Assembly: GCF_947496075.1 (NCBI RefSeq)
Contig: NZ_CANMBJ010000002.1
Location: 1,054,001-1,118,000, forward strand
Direction of reading: 5' to 3'
DNA from: an uncultured Tateyamaria sp.
Lineage (GTDB): Bacteria; Pseudomonadota; Alphaproteobacteria; Rhodobacterales; Rhodobacteraceae
DNA length: 64,000 nucleotides
The notes beneath the pieces were generated by a model. The model searched no databases. It saw only the letters and a list, made by a program, of their open reading frames with translations, and had not been told where the DNA came from. This document shows positions 36,647 to 46,300 of this stretch, piece after piece. The translations under genes were made by a program, and so were the position numbers. How positions within the stretch are numbered: position 1 is the stretch's first letter; every line of letters begins with the position of its first letter.

Positions 36647-37273
36647 TCAGGTATTGCGCTGTGTGAGCAGGTGCCAGGCTGCGGCGCCAAAGAAGAGGGC
36701 GAAGGTGGTTTCGAACAGGCGCCTGAGCTTGAGGTAGGTGCGGGTGGCAACAGCGCTGGAGAACAGAAGCGCGTAGCTGGTCATCAGCGTGAGGGAGATC
36801 GCGATGCAAAGGCCGACAAGGGCGGCCACACCGCTGGCATCGGCGCCGGGTTTCAGGCCGATGGCCATGATCGATCCCCAGAACATGATTGCCTTCGGAT
36901 TTGTCAGGTGGATGAGTGCGCCCTGGACCCAGCAGCGCAGGTAGGAAGCAGTGCCTATGTCCCGCGGTGCCAAGGGGCGGTCATGCAGGGCCGCGCGGGC
37001 GGATTTGAGGCCGAGCCAGGCGAGATAGGCGGCGCCAGCATAGCGGACCGTTTCCAAGAGCCACTGGTTTGCCAGCAGGAGCGCGCCAAAGCCAAGCGCT
37101 GCTGCGACAGCCCAGATCACTGATCCGCTGGACACGCCCCATGCAAGCGCGAGCCCGACGGCGCGCCCCCGGGCCATGGATGTGCCTGCAATAGCAAGGG
37201 TCGCGGGGCCGGGGGTCAGGCCACCGAGCAGCGCAGCGCCGACGATGATCCAGAGATTGAGTTGGTCAAACAC
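36647..37273 (-). CDS. LysE/RhtB-family exporter
   Basis: This 208-aa inner-membrane protein has the LysE-superfamily pattern: an N-terminal GGLTPGPATLAIAGTSMARG, a central YLAWLGLKSAR and about six membrane segments. These proteins export amino acids such as lysine, threonine or homoserine, and the substrate cannot be assigned. It starts 3 bp after the hemB stop on the same strand, so it is probably co-transcribed with hemB. Confidence 0.9.
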   Translation of the reverse strand: MFDQLNLWIIVGAALLGGLTPGPATLAIAGTSMARGRAVGLALAWGVSSGSVIWAVAAALGFGALLLANQWLLETVRYAGAAYLAWLGLKSARAALHDRPLAPRDIGTASYLRCWVQGALIHLTNPKAIMFWGSIMAIGLKPGADASGVAALVGLCIAISLTLMTSYALLFSSAVATRTYLKLRRLFETTFALFFGAAAWHLLTQRNT

Positions 37274-37276
37274 ATG

Positions 37277-38278
37277 TCAGCCTTTTACCAAAAGCCGCGC
37301 GGCCACTGGTGCGAAATAGGTCAGGATGCCATCGCAGCCCGCCCGTTTGAACGCCATGAGGCTTTCCATCATGACCCGGTCATGATCGACCCAGCCATTG
37401 GCGCTGGCCGCTTCGATCATCGCGTATTCGCCCGACACCTGGTAGGCGAAGGTGGGCGCGCCGAAGCTGTCTTTGACCCGGCGGCAGATGTCGAGATAGG
37501 GCAGGCCGGGTTTGACCATGACCATGTCGGCCCCTTCGGCCAGGTCCCGTTCGATCAGACGCAGTGCTTCGTCCGAGTTGCCGGGGTCCATCTGGTAGGT
37601 TTTCTTGTCGCCCGTCAGCGCGCCCGATGCCCCGACCGCGTCGCGGAACGGACCGTAGAAGGCGGAAGCATATTTGGCGGCGTAACTGAGGATCATCACG
37701 TTCTGATGGCCGGCGCCTTCGAGGGCTTGGCGGATGGCGCCGATACGTCCGTCCATCATGTCGGAGGGGCCGATGATGTCGGCGCCGGCCTCGGCCTGGC
37801 TGAGCGCCATTTTCACCAGTGCCTCGACCGAGCGGTCGTTCACGATCTCGCCGTTTTCGACAAAGCCGTCATGGCCGTTGATGTTGTAGGTATCAAGCGC
37901 CACGTCAGTCATGATTGCGATCTCGGGCACCTCTTGCTTGATCGCCCGGATCGCCCGGTTGGCGTGGTTCTGTGGGTCCCACGCGCCTGCGCAATCCTCG
38001 GTCCGTTCTGCGAGCCCAGTATAGGGGAAGATGCAGATGGCGGGGATGCCCAGGTCGGCAGCTTCCCGCGCAGCTTCGACCACCTTGTCGACCGACCGAC
38101 GGACAACCCCGGGCATGGAGGGAATGGGCTCTTCGATGCCTTCGCCGCTGCGGACGAAGATGGGCCAGATGAAGTCCTCCACCGTCAGCGTATTCTGTCG
38201 CACAAGCCCACGGATTGCAGGGCTTTGACGGGTGCGGCGCAGGCGGGTGGCGGGATAGGGTGCTTGGGTGGGGCGCAT
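37277..38278 (-). CDS. hemB: Delta-aminolevulinic acid dehydratase, zinc-site-less type
   Basis: HemB condenses two 5-aminolevulinate molecules to porphobilinogen for heme, chlorophyll and B12. The 333-aa protein has the Schiff-base lysines in MVKPGLPYLDI and the ILSYAAKYASAFYGPFRDA region. The usual zinc-binding cysteine triad is replaced in DVALDTYNINGHDG by Ala and Asp, as in the zinc-independent HemB of Rhodobacter. The ATG at 38278 (MRPTQAPYP) is used. The longer frame from 38317 is less likely. Confidence 0.96.
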   Translation of the reverse strand: MRPTQAPYPATRLRRTRQSPAIRGLVRQNTLTVEDFIWPIFVRSGEGIEEPIPSMPGVVRRSVDKVVEAAREAADLGIPAICIFPYTGLAERTEDCAGAWDPQNHANRAIRAIKQEVPEIAIMTDVALDTYNINGHDGFVENGEIVNDRSVEALVKMALSQAEAGADIIGPSDMMDGRIGAIRQALEGAGHQNVMILSYAAKYASAFYGPFRDAVGASGALTGDKKTYQMDPGNSDEALRLIERDLAEGADMVMVKPGLPYLDICRRVKDSFGAPTFAYQVSGEYAMIEAASANGWVDHDRVMMESLMAFKRAGCDGILTYFAPVAARLLVKG

Positions 38279-38328
38279 GGAAAATGTCCGGTTTCGGTGA
38301 CAGTGCATGGGTGGCACGAACCGAGATG

Positions 38329-38607
38329 TCAGGCAAGGTCGCGTTCCGTTAGCTCCAGAAGTGCCGCCGCCAGCGATAGTGCCTCATCGCGTGTCATTGG
38401 GTGATAACGGCGTCCATGACTGCGCACAAACCTGACGGAAATGGGCCGGTCTGCGTTGCCACTGTGGACCAAGTCAATGTTTTCAGAAACGCGATACATC
38501 CCACGGATGCCGGACCGCAGATGGGCCATCTTCTCCTGAAAACCGGGTGAAATCTCTTTCATGTGTGTCTCGCGTACTGTAATTTCTGTGATCCCGATGT
38601 GACGCAT
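38329..38607 (-). CDS. Hypothetical small protein (92 aa)
   Basis: The product is a soluble alpha/beta polypeptide with no domain I recognise. The segment GIRGMYRVSENIDLVHSG and the C-terminal helix MTRDEALSLAAALLELTERDLA look protein-like. Neither the ATG at 38607 nor the internal ATG at 38562 (MKEISPGFQEKM) has a strong ribosome-binding site. It lies 50 bp before hemB on the same strand and may be co-transcribed. Confidence 0.6.
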   Translation of the reverse strand: MRHIGITEITVRETHMKEISPGFQEKMAHLRSGIRGMYRVSENIDLVHSGNADRPISVRFVRSHGRRYHPMTRDEALSLAAALLELTERDLA

Positions 38608-38709
38608 ATTTTTTTCGCTTGCAGGTGTCTAGGCACTGCGCCGCCCCCGCGCTAAGAGGGGCGTCAACACAGGCAAGAGGACCCGGCACACGGGACAACG
38701 GGACAGCGC

Positions 38710-39237
38710 GTGGACTGGTACGACACAATCTTTGAATTGATCGACATGCGCTCGTTCTCGAACCTGTGGTTCTGGATTGCGCTGGCGGTCGTGTGGTCAA
38801 CAGCAAGCCATTGGGTGCTGGGCGTGCCATATGACATGGTGGCGCGGGCGCGTCGCCATGGTGGACAGGCGGCCGAGGATCTTGAGGACTTGGTCCGTAT
38901 CAACACAAATCGTCTGCTGTTCATCGGTGGCGTATCAGGGCTGTGGTTGCTTGGGCTGGCCTGTTTCCTGCTCACTGGTCTTGCGCTGCTGGGCTTCGTG
39001 TATCGGGTCGAGTTTGCACAGGCCCTGTTTCTGCTGGGCTTTCCCATGAGCATTGTGGGTGCCCTGAACCTGTCGACAGCACGGTTGATCCAGGATGAAC
39101 AGGCGACCGGCGAAGCGCTCTGGCGGCGCCTGACCCGTCATCGGACCATCGTGCAGGCCATCGGCATGGTGTCGATTTTCATCACAGCCTTGTGGGGCAT
39201 GTATCAGAACCTGTCGATTGGCCCTTTCGGCGGTTGA
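38710..39237 (+). CDS. Integral membrane protein, possibly the so-called component of SufBCD complex
   Basis: The 175-aa protein has four hydrophobic segments: about 16-38, 73-92, a region near 100-118, and 150-166. It begins MDWYDTIFELIDMRSFSNLW. I recall similar Rhodobacteraceae proteins carrying the label component of SufBCD complex, but no suf genes are near and the label is unproven. The start is a GTG at 38710 with a weak ribosome-binding site. It precedes mfd by 66 bp. Confidence 0.6.
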   Translation: MDWYDTIFELIDMRSFSNLWFWIALAVVWSTASHWVLGVPYDMVARARRHGGQAAEDLEDLVRINTNRLLFIGGVSGLWLLGLACFLLTGLALLGFVYRVEFAQALFLLGFPMSIVGALNLSTARLIQDEQATGEALWRRLTRHRTIVQAIGMVSIFITALWGMYQNLSIGPFGG

Positions 39238-39303
39238 CAGTTTGGTTGAAAGACCCAATTGAAGGCCCCTTGATCCCGTTCCCTGCCGAGTGAATTGCCG
39301 CCC

Positions 39304-42300
39304 ATGCCCGAGCAGACCCATATCACCGTGTCTGGCGCACCCGAGGGGTTTGACGCCAGGCTGATCCTTCAGGAAGTGTCCAAGGGCGCGCCGGTCATGC
39401 ACGTGGCTCGCGATGACAAGCGACTGGCGGCCATGCAGGCCGCGTTGCGGTTCTTTGCGCCTGACATGCCAGTGCTGGTCTTTCCCGGGTGGGACTGTCT
39501 GCCTTATGATCGCGTGTCGCCGAATGCTGACATCTCGGCCCAGCGGATGGCGACGCTTGCGGCCCTTGTGCATGGTATGCCTGCGCAGTTTGTCCTGCTG
39601 ACCACGCTGAACGCCGCGACCCAGCGTGTGCCTGCGCGGGATTTGCTACGCGAGGCGGCGTTTTCTGCCACGGTTGGCAATCGGGTGGACGAAAGCGCGC
39701 TGCGCAATTTCCTTGTGCGCATGGGGTTTGTGCAAAGCCCGACGGTGATGGAGCCGGGGGATTATGCCGTTCGTGGTGGCATCATCGACATCTATCCGCC
39801 CGGTGATCTGGGGCCTGTGCGCCTGGACCTGTTTGGTGACGTGCTGGATGGCGCGCGCCGCTTTGATCCAGCCACGCAGCGGACCACGGAAAAGCTGGAC
39901 GTGGTGGAACTGGCGCCCGTGTCCGAGGTCATTCTGGATGAGGCGGCCGTTACGCGGTTTCGGCAGAATTACCGTTTGGAGTTTGGCGCGGCTGGCACCG
40001 ACGATCCGCTGTATGAAGCGGTGAGTGCGGGGCGGAAGCATCAGGGGGCAGAACATTGGTTGTCCTTGTTCCATGAGGGATTGGACACGCTCTTTGACTA
40101 TGTTCCCGGGGCCGCGATCACGCTGGATGATCAGGTGACGCCGGCGCGGCTGGCGCGGTGGGAGAGTATCGAGGACCAGTACGAGACGCGGCGGTTGGCG
40201 ATGGAAAAACGGTCCAAGATGGATTCCGTTTACAAGCCTGCTGCCCCGGCGGGTCTCTACCTCGATGATGCTGCATGGGAGGCCGCGGTTGCAGGCTTTC
40301 GCGTGTTGTCCTTTGCCCAGCTTCCCCAAGCGACGGGTCCGGGCGTCACGGATGCGGGAGGGCGGATCGGACGTAATTTCTCGCCCGAGCGACAATTGGA
40401 ATCCATTAGCCTTTTTAGTGCTTTGGCATCTCATATTAAAGCAAAAATGGCGGATGGTCCCGTTGTCATTGCCAGTTATTCGGAAGGTGCGCGTGAACGT
40501 CTGACGGGCCTGATCGAGGACGAAGGGCTGGCCGAAGTTGTTCCGATCCCGAACGCGACGCGCATTGGCAAGCGTGGGCTACACTTGGTGGTTTGGGCGC
40601 TGGAGCATGGGTTCGAAGCGCCCGGACTGACCGTCATTTCCGAGCAGGATGTTCTGGGGGATCGTCTGATCCGTCAGCCCAAGAAAAAACGCCGTGCCGA
40701 GAATTTCCTGACCGAGACGCAGTCGCTGTCGCCCGGTGACCTGGTGGTCCATGTGGACCACGGGATCGGTCGCTATGTGGGCATGGAAGTGGTGACCGCC
40801 GCGGGTGCTGCCCATGAATGCCTGCTGCTGGAATATGCCGAGCGGTCCAAACTGTATCTGCCGGTCGAGAATATCGAGCTGTTGTCGAAATACGGCCATG
40901 AAGAGGGGTTGCTGGACCGCTTGGGCGGCGGCGCGTGGCAGGCCAAGAAGGCCAAGCTGAAAGAGCGCATTCGCGAAATGGCGGATCGGTTGATCCGTAT
41001 TGCCGCGGAACGCGCGCTGCGCAAAGCGCCCATTCTGGAGCCGCCGCCGGGGATGTGGGACGCCTTTGCTGCGCGCTTCCCGTATCAGGAAACAGATGAT
41101 CAGCTGACGGCCATTGCCGCCGTGATGGACGACCTGAATGCGGGTCAGCCGATGGACCGTCTGATCTGTGGCGATGTGGGCTTTGGTAAGACCGAAGTGG
41201 CGATGCGCGCGGCCTTTGTCGCGGCCATGTCCGGTGTGCAGGTTGCCGTGATTGCGCCCACGACGTTGTTGGCGCGGCAACACTACAAGAGCTTTGCCGA
41301 GCGGTTTCGTGGTTTTCCGATCGAGGTCCGGCAGTTGTCCCGATTTGTCAGCGCCAAGGAGGCGTCGGCGACGCGCGACGGCATGGGCAAGGGCACGGCA
41401 GATATTGTCATTGGCACCCATGCGCTGCTGGCCAAGGGTGTACGGTTCAACAATCTCGGCCTGTTGGTCATTGATGAAGAACAGAAATTTGGTGTCGGCC
41501 ATAAAGAGCGGCTGAAGCAGATGCGATCGGATGTGCACGTCCTGACCCTGACGGCCACGCCCATTCCACGCACCTTGCAACTGTCGCTGACCGGCGTGCG
41601 TGATCTGTCGATCATCGGCACACCGCCCGTCGACCGGCTTGCGATCCGCACTTACGTGTCCGAGTTCGATGCCGTGACGATCCGCGAGGCGCTGCTGCGC
41701 GAGCATTACCGTGGTGGGCAGAGTTTCTATGTCGTGCCGCGCATCAGTGATCTGCCCGAGATCGAGGAATTCCTGAAAGAGCAGTTGCCCGAGCTGACCT
41801 ATGTCGTGGCGCACGGTCAGATGGCTGCGGGCGAGCTGGATGACCGCATGAACGCCTTCTATGACGGCAAGTTCGATGTGCTTTTGGCGACGACAATTGT
41901 GGAGTCGGGCCTGGATATTCCGACGGCCAACACGATGGTGGTTCACCGGGCCGACATGTTCGGGCTGGCGCAATTGTATCAGATTCGGGGCCGGGTGGGG
42001 CGGTCGAAGACGCGCGCATACGCATACCTCACGACGAAGCCGCGTGCCAAGCTGACGGCCACGGCCGAGAAGCGGCTGCGGGTGCTTGGGTCGCTCGACA
42101 CGCTGGGGGCCGGGTTTACGCTGGCGTCTCAGGATCTGGATATTCGCGGGGCCGGGAACCTGCTGGGCGAGGAACAATCCGGCCAGATGCGCGACGTGGG
42201 CTTTGAGCTGTACCAATCCATGCTGGAAGAGGCGATTGGCAAGATCAAGGCCGGCGAGATGGAGGGCATGGTCGATGATGACGGCCAATGGGCGCCGCAG

Positions 42301-42753
42301 ATCAATCTGGGTGTGCCCGTGCTGATCCCCGAGCAATATGTGCCTGATCTTGACGTGCGCCTCGGCCTCTATCGCCGTCTGTCTGAATTGACCACGAAGG
42401 TGGAGCTTGAAGGCTTTGCTGCCGAGCTGATCGACCGTTTTGGCAAGTTGCCCAAGGAAGTGAATACTTTGATGTTGGTCGTGCGCATCAAGGCCATGTG
42501 CAAGCGGGCCGGGATTGCCAAGCTGGATGGCGGACCGAAGGGGGCCACAATCCAGTTCCACAATGACAAGTTCGCCTCACCCCAGGGGCTTGTGGACTTC
42601 ATTCAGGATCAGCGTGGGCTGGCGAAGGTCAAGGACAACAAGATTGTCGTGCGCCGGGACTGGAAGAAGGACAGCGACAAGATCAAGGGTGCGTTTGCCA
42701 TTGCCCGCGATCTGGCTGAGAAGGTCATGCAGCAAAAGAAGGCGAAAGCCTAG
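39304..42753 (+). CDS. mfd: Transcription-repair coupling factor Mfd
   Basis: Mfd removes RNA polymerase stalled at DNA lesions and recruits UvrA. The 1149-aa protein has the UvrB-like N-terminal domains (VFPGWDCLPYDRVSPN), the RNA-polymerase-interacting domain (LSPGDLVVHVDHGIGRYVGME) and RecG-like helicase domains with Walker A GDVGFGKTEVA, the DEEQ box and TATPIPRTLQ. The C-terminal autoinhibitory TRCF domain follows. The start is taken as the ATG at 39304. Its stop overlaps the convergent MFS gene by 4 bp. Confidence 0.98.
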   Translation: MPEQTHITVSGAPEGFDARLILQEVSKGAPVMHVARDDKRLAAMQAALRFFAPDMPVLVFPGWDCLPYDRVSPNADISAQRMATLAALVHGMPAQFVLLTTLNAATQRVPARDLLREAAFSATVGNRVDESALRNFLVRMGFVQSPTVMEPGDYAVRGGIIDIYPPGDLGPVRLDLFGDVLDGARRFDPATQRTTEKLDVVELAPVSEVILDEAAVTRFRQNYRLEFGAAGTDDPLYEAVSAGRKHQGAEHWLSLFHEGLDTLFDYVPGAAITLDDQVTPARLARWESIEDQYETRRLAMEKRSKMDSVYKPAAPAGLYLDDAAWEAAVAGFRVLSFAQLPQATGPGVTDAGGRIGRNFSPERQLESISLFSALASHIKAKMADGPVVIASYSEGARERLTGLIEDEGLAEVVPIPNATRIGKRGLHLVVWALEHGFEAPGLTVISEQDVLGDRLIRQPKKKRRAENFLTETQSLSPGDLVVHVDHGIGRYVGMEVVTAAGAAHECLLLEYAERSKLYLPVENIELLSKYGHEEGLLDRLGGGAWQAKKAKLKERIREMADRLIRIAAERALRKAPILEPPPGMWDAFAARFPYQETDDQLTAIAAVMDDLNAGQPMDRLICGDVGFGKTEVAMRAAFVAAMSGVQVAVIAPTTLLARQHYKSFAERFRGFPIEVRQLSRFVSAKEASATRDGMGKGTADIVIGTHALLAKGVRFNNLGLLVIDEEQKFGVGHKERLKQMRSDVHVLTLTATPIPRTLQLSLTGVRDLSIIGTPPVDRLAIRTYVSEFDAVTIREALLREHYRGGQSFYVVPRISDLPEIEEFLKEQLPELTYVVAHGQMAAGELDDRMNAFYDGKFDVLLATTIVESGLDIPTANTMVVHRADMFGLAQLYQIRGRVGRSKTRAYAYLTTKPRAKLTATAEKRLRVLGSLDTLGAGFTLASQDLDIRGAGNLLGEEQSGQMRDVGFELYQSMLEEAIGKIKAGEMEGMVDDDGQWAPQINLGVPVLIPEQYVPDLDVRLGLYRRLSELTTKVELEGFAAELIDRFGKLPKEVNTLMLVVRIKAMCKRAGIAKLDGGPKGATIQFHNDKFASPQGLVDFIQDQRGLAKVKDNKIVVRRDWKKDSDKIKGAFAIARDLAEKVMQQKKAKA

Positions 42754-43961
42754 GCGATCGCCTGCTCGGCCCGGCGCATCATTTGCATCAGGATTGATGC
42801 GACGAGACAGGCAATAAGGACGGTCGCGACCAAAGGCATGGGCGTGCCGTCGAACATTAACCCAACCGGCGACGCGAGCGCAGCCCCAAGAACTGTGGAC
42901 ACGGCACCAATCACCGACGCTGCCATGCCTGCGATATGGCCCATCGGTTCCATGGCGATGGCGTTCAAGTTCGCAACGGTCAGGCCACCCTGAAACATCA
43001 CGCCCCATTGCCAGAAAATGTAGAACCAGAACAGGCCGGGCATGTCCGCCATCATCCACAGGACAAAGACGGTCGAGACAATGACCTGAGCCGTCAGCGC
43101 CCATGTCACCAGTTTGCGCATACCGAACCGGCCCACGATGGCCGCGTTGAGCAGGCTTGAAACACCCGAGGCAAGTGCAATCGCTCCGAACCAGAGCGGG
43201 AAGCTGTCCGCCCGATCAAAGGACGTCTCAAAGATTGGCTGTACCATGGTGAGGATTGAAAATAGGATCATCAACATCAGTGTCTGTACGTAGATCGACA
43301 GACGTACGGTGCGGTGTGCAAACATCTGCCGCACCGCATCCTTCATCAGCGGCCAGCGCAGAGGGCGGCGGTTGGCCCGCGGCAGTGTTTCGTTCACGCG
43401 CGTGCCGAACCAGACAAGCAGCAGAACCGCAAAGATGAGGAACGCTGGGAAGATTGCCCGCCATCCGGCGGCGTCCATTATGATCTTGCCCAAAAGTGGA
43501 GCAATTGCAGGCACCAGAAGGAACACCATCATGGTCAATGACAGGATGCTGGCCATGGCGCGCCCCGAATAGAGGTCGCGGATGATGGCTGCGGACACAA
43601 CACGCGGACCCGCGGCACCCAAACCCTGCAGAATTCGTGCTGCAAGCATCAGTTCAAGCGTGGGGGCGATCCAACTGAGGACCGCGCCAAGAGCATAGAC
43701 GGCAAGCCCCAGATACACGATGGGTTTGCGCCCGATGGCATCCGACAAAGGGCCAGTGACAAAGGTGCCAAGTCCCATGCCGATCACGAAAAAAGTCATC
43801 ACCAGAGCGGCTTGTGCGACTCCGCCGGGGGCAATTTCAGCGGCGATAGAGGGCAGGGCGGGCAGCATTGCGTCGATGGAAAACGCGATGGTCGCGAACA
43901 TCATCGCCATCAAGGTGATGAATTCGATTTTGCCCAGTCGTTGTCCCTCGGGTTTCGTCAA
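42750..43961 (-). CDS. Bcr/CflA-type MFS drug exporter
   Basis: The 403-aa protein has twelve membrane segments and the MFS motif A GPLSDAIGRKP in loop 2-3. Its N-terminal half matches the Bcr/CflA drug-resistance subfamily (DAMLPALPSIAAEI, RILQGLGAAGPRVV). It would pump hydrophobic drugs or small metabolites using the proton gradient. The predicted start is a TTG at 43961 with AAGGA eleven bases upstream, which is weak. No downstream start fits better. Confidence 0.9.
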   Translation of the reverse strand: MTKPEGQRLGKIEFITLMAMMFATIAFSIDAMLPALPSIAAEIAPGGVAQAALVMTFFVIGMGLGTFVTGPLSDAIGRKPIVYLGLAVYALGAVLSWIAPTLELMLAARILQGLGAAGPRVVSAAIIRDLYSGRAMASILSLTMMVFLLVPAIAPLLGKIIMDAAGWRAIFPAFLIFAVLLLVWFGTRVNETLPRANRRPLRWPLMKDAVRQMFAHRTVRLSIYVQTLMLMILFSILTMVQPIFETSFDRADSFPLWFGAIALASGVSSLLNAAIVGRFGMRKLVTWALTAQVIVSTVFVLWMMADMPGLFWFYIFWQWGVMFQGGLTVANLNAIAMEPMGHIAGMAASVIGAVSTVLGAALASPVGLMFDGTPMPLVATVLIACLVASILMQMMRRAEQAIA

Positions 43962-44088
43962 GGTTGATACGGTCCTTCTCGGCTTCTTATGACGCGATTG
44001 CGCGCCACATTGACCATCTAAACCGAGAATGGCAACGACTTAGGGTTGAAAATCTATCAAATGGTAAAATTGTGATCGATTGGGCAGA

Positions 44089-44733
44089 TCAAGCTGCGCC
44101 TTCGCGCAATTCCGAGATCACTTTTGCCCAAAGTTCAGGCGGTTGTGCACCCGGTACCGCATGTTGATTGGCCACGATAAAAGTCGGTACCGACTGGATG
44201 CCCATCTGGCGGCTGTGCGCGTCCCGTGCCGAGATATCCTCGCGGTCTGCATCAGAGGCCAGAAGACGCCGCACGACGCTTGCGTCCATATCGATACTGT
44301 CGGCGATATCGGCCAGAACATCGTGATCCCCGATGTCCCGTGTTTCGACGAAATAGGCTTTGAACAGGGACGATACCGCTGCTGTCTGCTTGCCTTCGAT
44401 CCCGGCCCAGTGGATCAGGCGGTGGGCATCGAGCGTGTTGGGCGTGCGTTTCATGCCCTCGAAATCGATCTTGAGGCCTGCCTTTTCCGCATGTTCCACA
44501 ACCGGTGCATAGGCCCGCACCGCGCCTTCCTTGCCACCGAACTTACCTTCCAGATATGCGCGCCGATCCATGCCTTCGGCGGGCATGTCAGGGTTAAGTT
44601 GAAAGGGATGCCATTCGATCACGAATGGGTGGTCCGGATGCGCTTCGAGCGCGCGATCCAGGTGGGCCTTGCCGATATAGCACCACGGGCAGATCGGGTC
44701 GGACATGATATCGAGCTTGATCGAATCGGGCAT
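44089..44733 (-). CDS. DsbA-family (FrnE-like) thioredoxin-fold oxidoreductase
   Basis: This 214-aa protein has the active site CPWC (Cys15/Cys18) in SDPICPWCYIGK, the cis-proline motif SVPTFIV and the inserted helical domain of the DsbA/FrnE group. There is no signal peptide, so it acts in the cytoplasm, where relatives include 2-hydroxychromene-2-carboxylate isomerase and polyketide-associated FrnE. It starts at the last base of the acyl-CoA synthetase stop (TGATG), so the two are translationally coupled. Confidence 0.9.
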   Translation of the reverse strand: MPDSIKLDIMSDPICPWCYIGKAHLDRALEAHPDHPFVIEWHPFQLNPDMPAEGMDRRAYLEGKFGGKEGAVRAYAPVVEHAEKAGLKIDFEGMKRTPNTLDAHRLIHWAGIEGKQTAAVSSLFKAYFVETRDIGDHDVLADIADSIDMDASVVRRLLASDADREDISARDAHSRQMGIQSVPTFIVANQHAVPGAQPPELWAKVISELREGAA

Positions 44734-46256
44734 CAGGTGGCTTTCGTCGTTTTGGGCCAGAACAAGGGCAGCCGCCGCCGAACCAGCTTGCCATTTGCGC
44801 CGGTGGGCAGCATTGGCAGGTGAACATAGGCGCGGGGGTGTTTGTATCGCGCCAGCTTGGTGTCGACATAGGCGCGCAAGCTGTCCTCGTCCAGTGGTGC
44901 GGCTGCGGTGTAGAACGCGACGATGATGAAGACGCCGGGCTTCACCTCGATCTGGGTGGCGCCAACGCCGGTCAGACCGGGCGCGTCCGCCAACGCCGCC
45001 TCGACCTCAAGCGGGGATACGCGATACCCGCCTGCGTTCATCATGTCATCGTTACGGCCCAGATAGGTGATCTGCCCGTCCTCATCCATGGCGCCCAAAT
45101 CGCCAGTGAGAAACCAGTTTCCGTCAAAGCGCGCGGCGGTGTCGTCAGGGGCGTGCAGGTATTCCAGCATCAGGCCGGGATCGGATCGATGCACGGCGAT
45201 GGTGCCGGGTGTGCCACGCGGAACCGGACCGTCGTCGCCGAGGATTGCAACATGCCGTCCGGCCTGCGGTTGGCCGAGCGTTCCTGTCTTGGCAGGATGT
45301 GCTGGGCTGGCCGAGATGAAGGTCGAGCATTCGGACATGCCGTAGGCTTCGAACAGGTTGGTGCCGGTTGTGTCCCGCCATCTGTCCAGCGTGGTTTGCG
45401 GCAGCTTTTCCCCGGCGCTCAGGCCATGGCGCAGGTTTGGTAAGGCTGGCAGTTCTGCGCGGTCGAGCATCTGGCGATAGACGCCTGGTGCGGCAGCAAA
45501 GATCGTGGCCTTGTGCGTGGCGAGAAGCGGGCCAAGCACCTCGGACGGTGTGCCTGCGGCAGGGATGAGCGCCGTTGCCCCAGCGGTCCACGGGTCCATC
45601 AGCCCGGTTCCCAGCGTATAGGTCCAATTGAAGGCGCCAGCGTGCATCAGAGTGTCGTCGGCGCGCAGCCCATACCACCCATCATGCATCAATTGCCGCG
45701 CCCAGATGGCGCGATGCGCGTGTGCCACAGCGCGGGGTTGGCCCGACGTGCCGGACGTGTAGATGATGTAACCCAACCGTTCAGGATCCCCCATGTGCCA
45801 GTCGGCCGGGGGATGGTTGCGCAAGGCCTGCAGTGTGGCCAGGCCAATCTCTGGCGCACCGCGGGCGGTTGTCACGCCGGGATCCCGCAGGATCAAGCGG
45901 GGGCGCAGCTCGGACACGATCCGCGCAACCTCTGGTCTGGTCAGCGCGGCAGATGTCGGGACGGGGACAAGGCCCACGGCCAGTGCCCCCAGATATGCGA
46001 TGGGAAAGTCGATTGTGTTCCCAAGGCGCAGCAGCACGATATCGCCGGGCGCACATCCTGCCGCCAGAAACCCGCCGCCCGTGCCTAGCACAGCGCGCTT
46101 CAGGGTTTCGTATGTCATGGATGTCGCTTGGTCGCCGTTCACGACGGACAACGCGACTTTTTGTGGTTGGGTGTCGGCGTGGCCCAAGACGTGAGCGGCC
46201 ATGTTGAACGGGGACGGGCAGGGCGGCATCGGGCCGCTGTCGACGACGCTCAGCAT
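44733..46256 (-). CDS. AMP-forming acyl-CoA synthetase, benzoate-CoA-ligase-like
   Basis: The 507-aa enzyme activates a carboxylic acid to its CoA thioester. It has the P-loop GYIIYTSGTSGQPRAVAHAH, the A5 motif EAYGMSECSTF, the A7/A8 motifs FLTGDLGAMDEDGQITYLGR and the catalytic lysine in LPTGANGKLVRR. The overall pattern resembles benzoate-CoA and related aryl or acyl ligases, but the substrate is not determined. Start codons at 46256 and 46229 are both possible. It is divergent from an XRE-cupin regulator 44 bp away, the likely controller. Confidence 0.85.
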   Translation of the reverse strand: MLSVVDSGPMPPCPSPFNMAAHVLGHADTQPQKVALSVVNGDQATSMTYETLKRAVLGTGGGFLAAGCAPGDIVLLRLGNTIDFPIAYLGALAVGLVPVPTSAALTRPEVARIVSELRPRLILRDPGVTTARGAPEIGLATLQALRNHPPADWHMGDPERLGYIIYTSGTSGQPRAVAHAHRAIWARQLMHDGWYGLRADDTLMHAGAFNWTYTLGTGLMDPWTAGATALIPAAGTPSEVLGPLLATHKATIFAAAPGVYRQMLDRAELPALPNLRHGLSAGEKLPQTTLDRWRDTTGTNLFEAYGMSECSTFISASPAHPAKTGTLGQPQAGRHVAILGDDGPVPRGTPGTIAVHRSDPGLMLEYLHAPDDTAARFDGNWFLTGDLGAMDEDGQITYLGRNDDMMNAGGYRVSPLEVEAALADAPGLTGVGATQIEVKPGVFIIVAFYTAAAPLDEDSLRAYVDTKLARYKHPRAYVHLPMLPTGANGKLVRRRLPLFWPKTTKAT

Positions 46257-46300
46257 GGGCGGCGTTGCAAGCCTTGGGCCTGCGTCCTATAGAAGTCGTC

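Noticed and set aside
37262-38404. A 380-codon plus-strand frame opposite hemB.
   Set aside because: It mirrors hemB codons, is His/Asp rich without any family pattern, and spans three minus-strand genes.
40579-42561. A 660-codon open frame on the minus strand inside mfd.
   Set aside because: It is fully antisense to a textbook mfd and has no domain, signal or ribosome-binding site. Long antisense frames are common in G+C-rich DNA.
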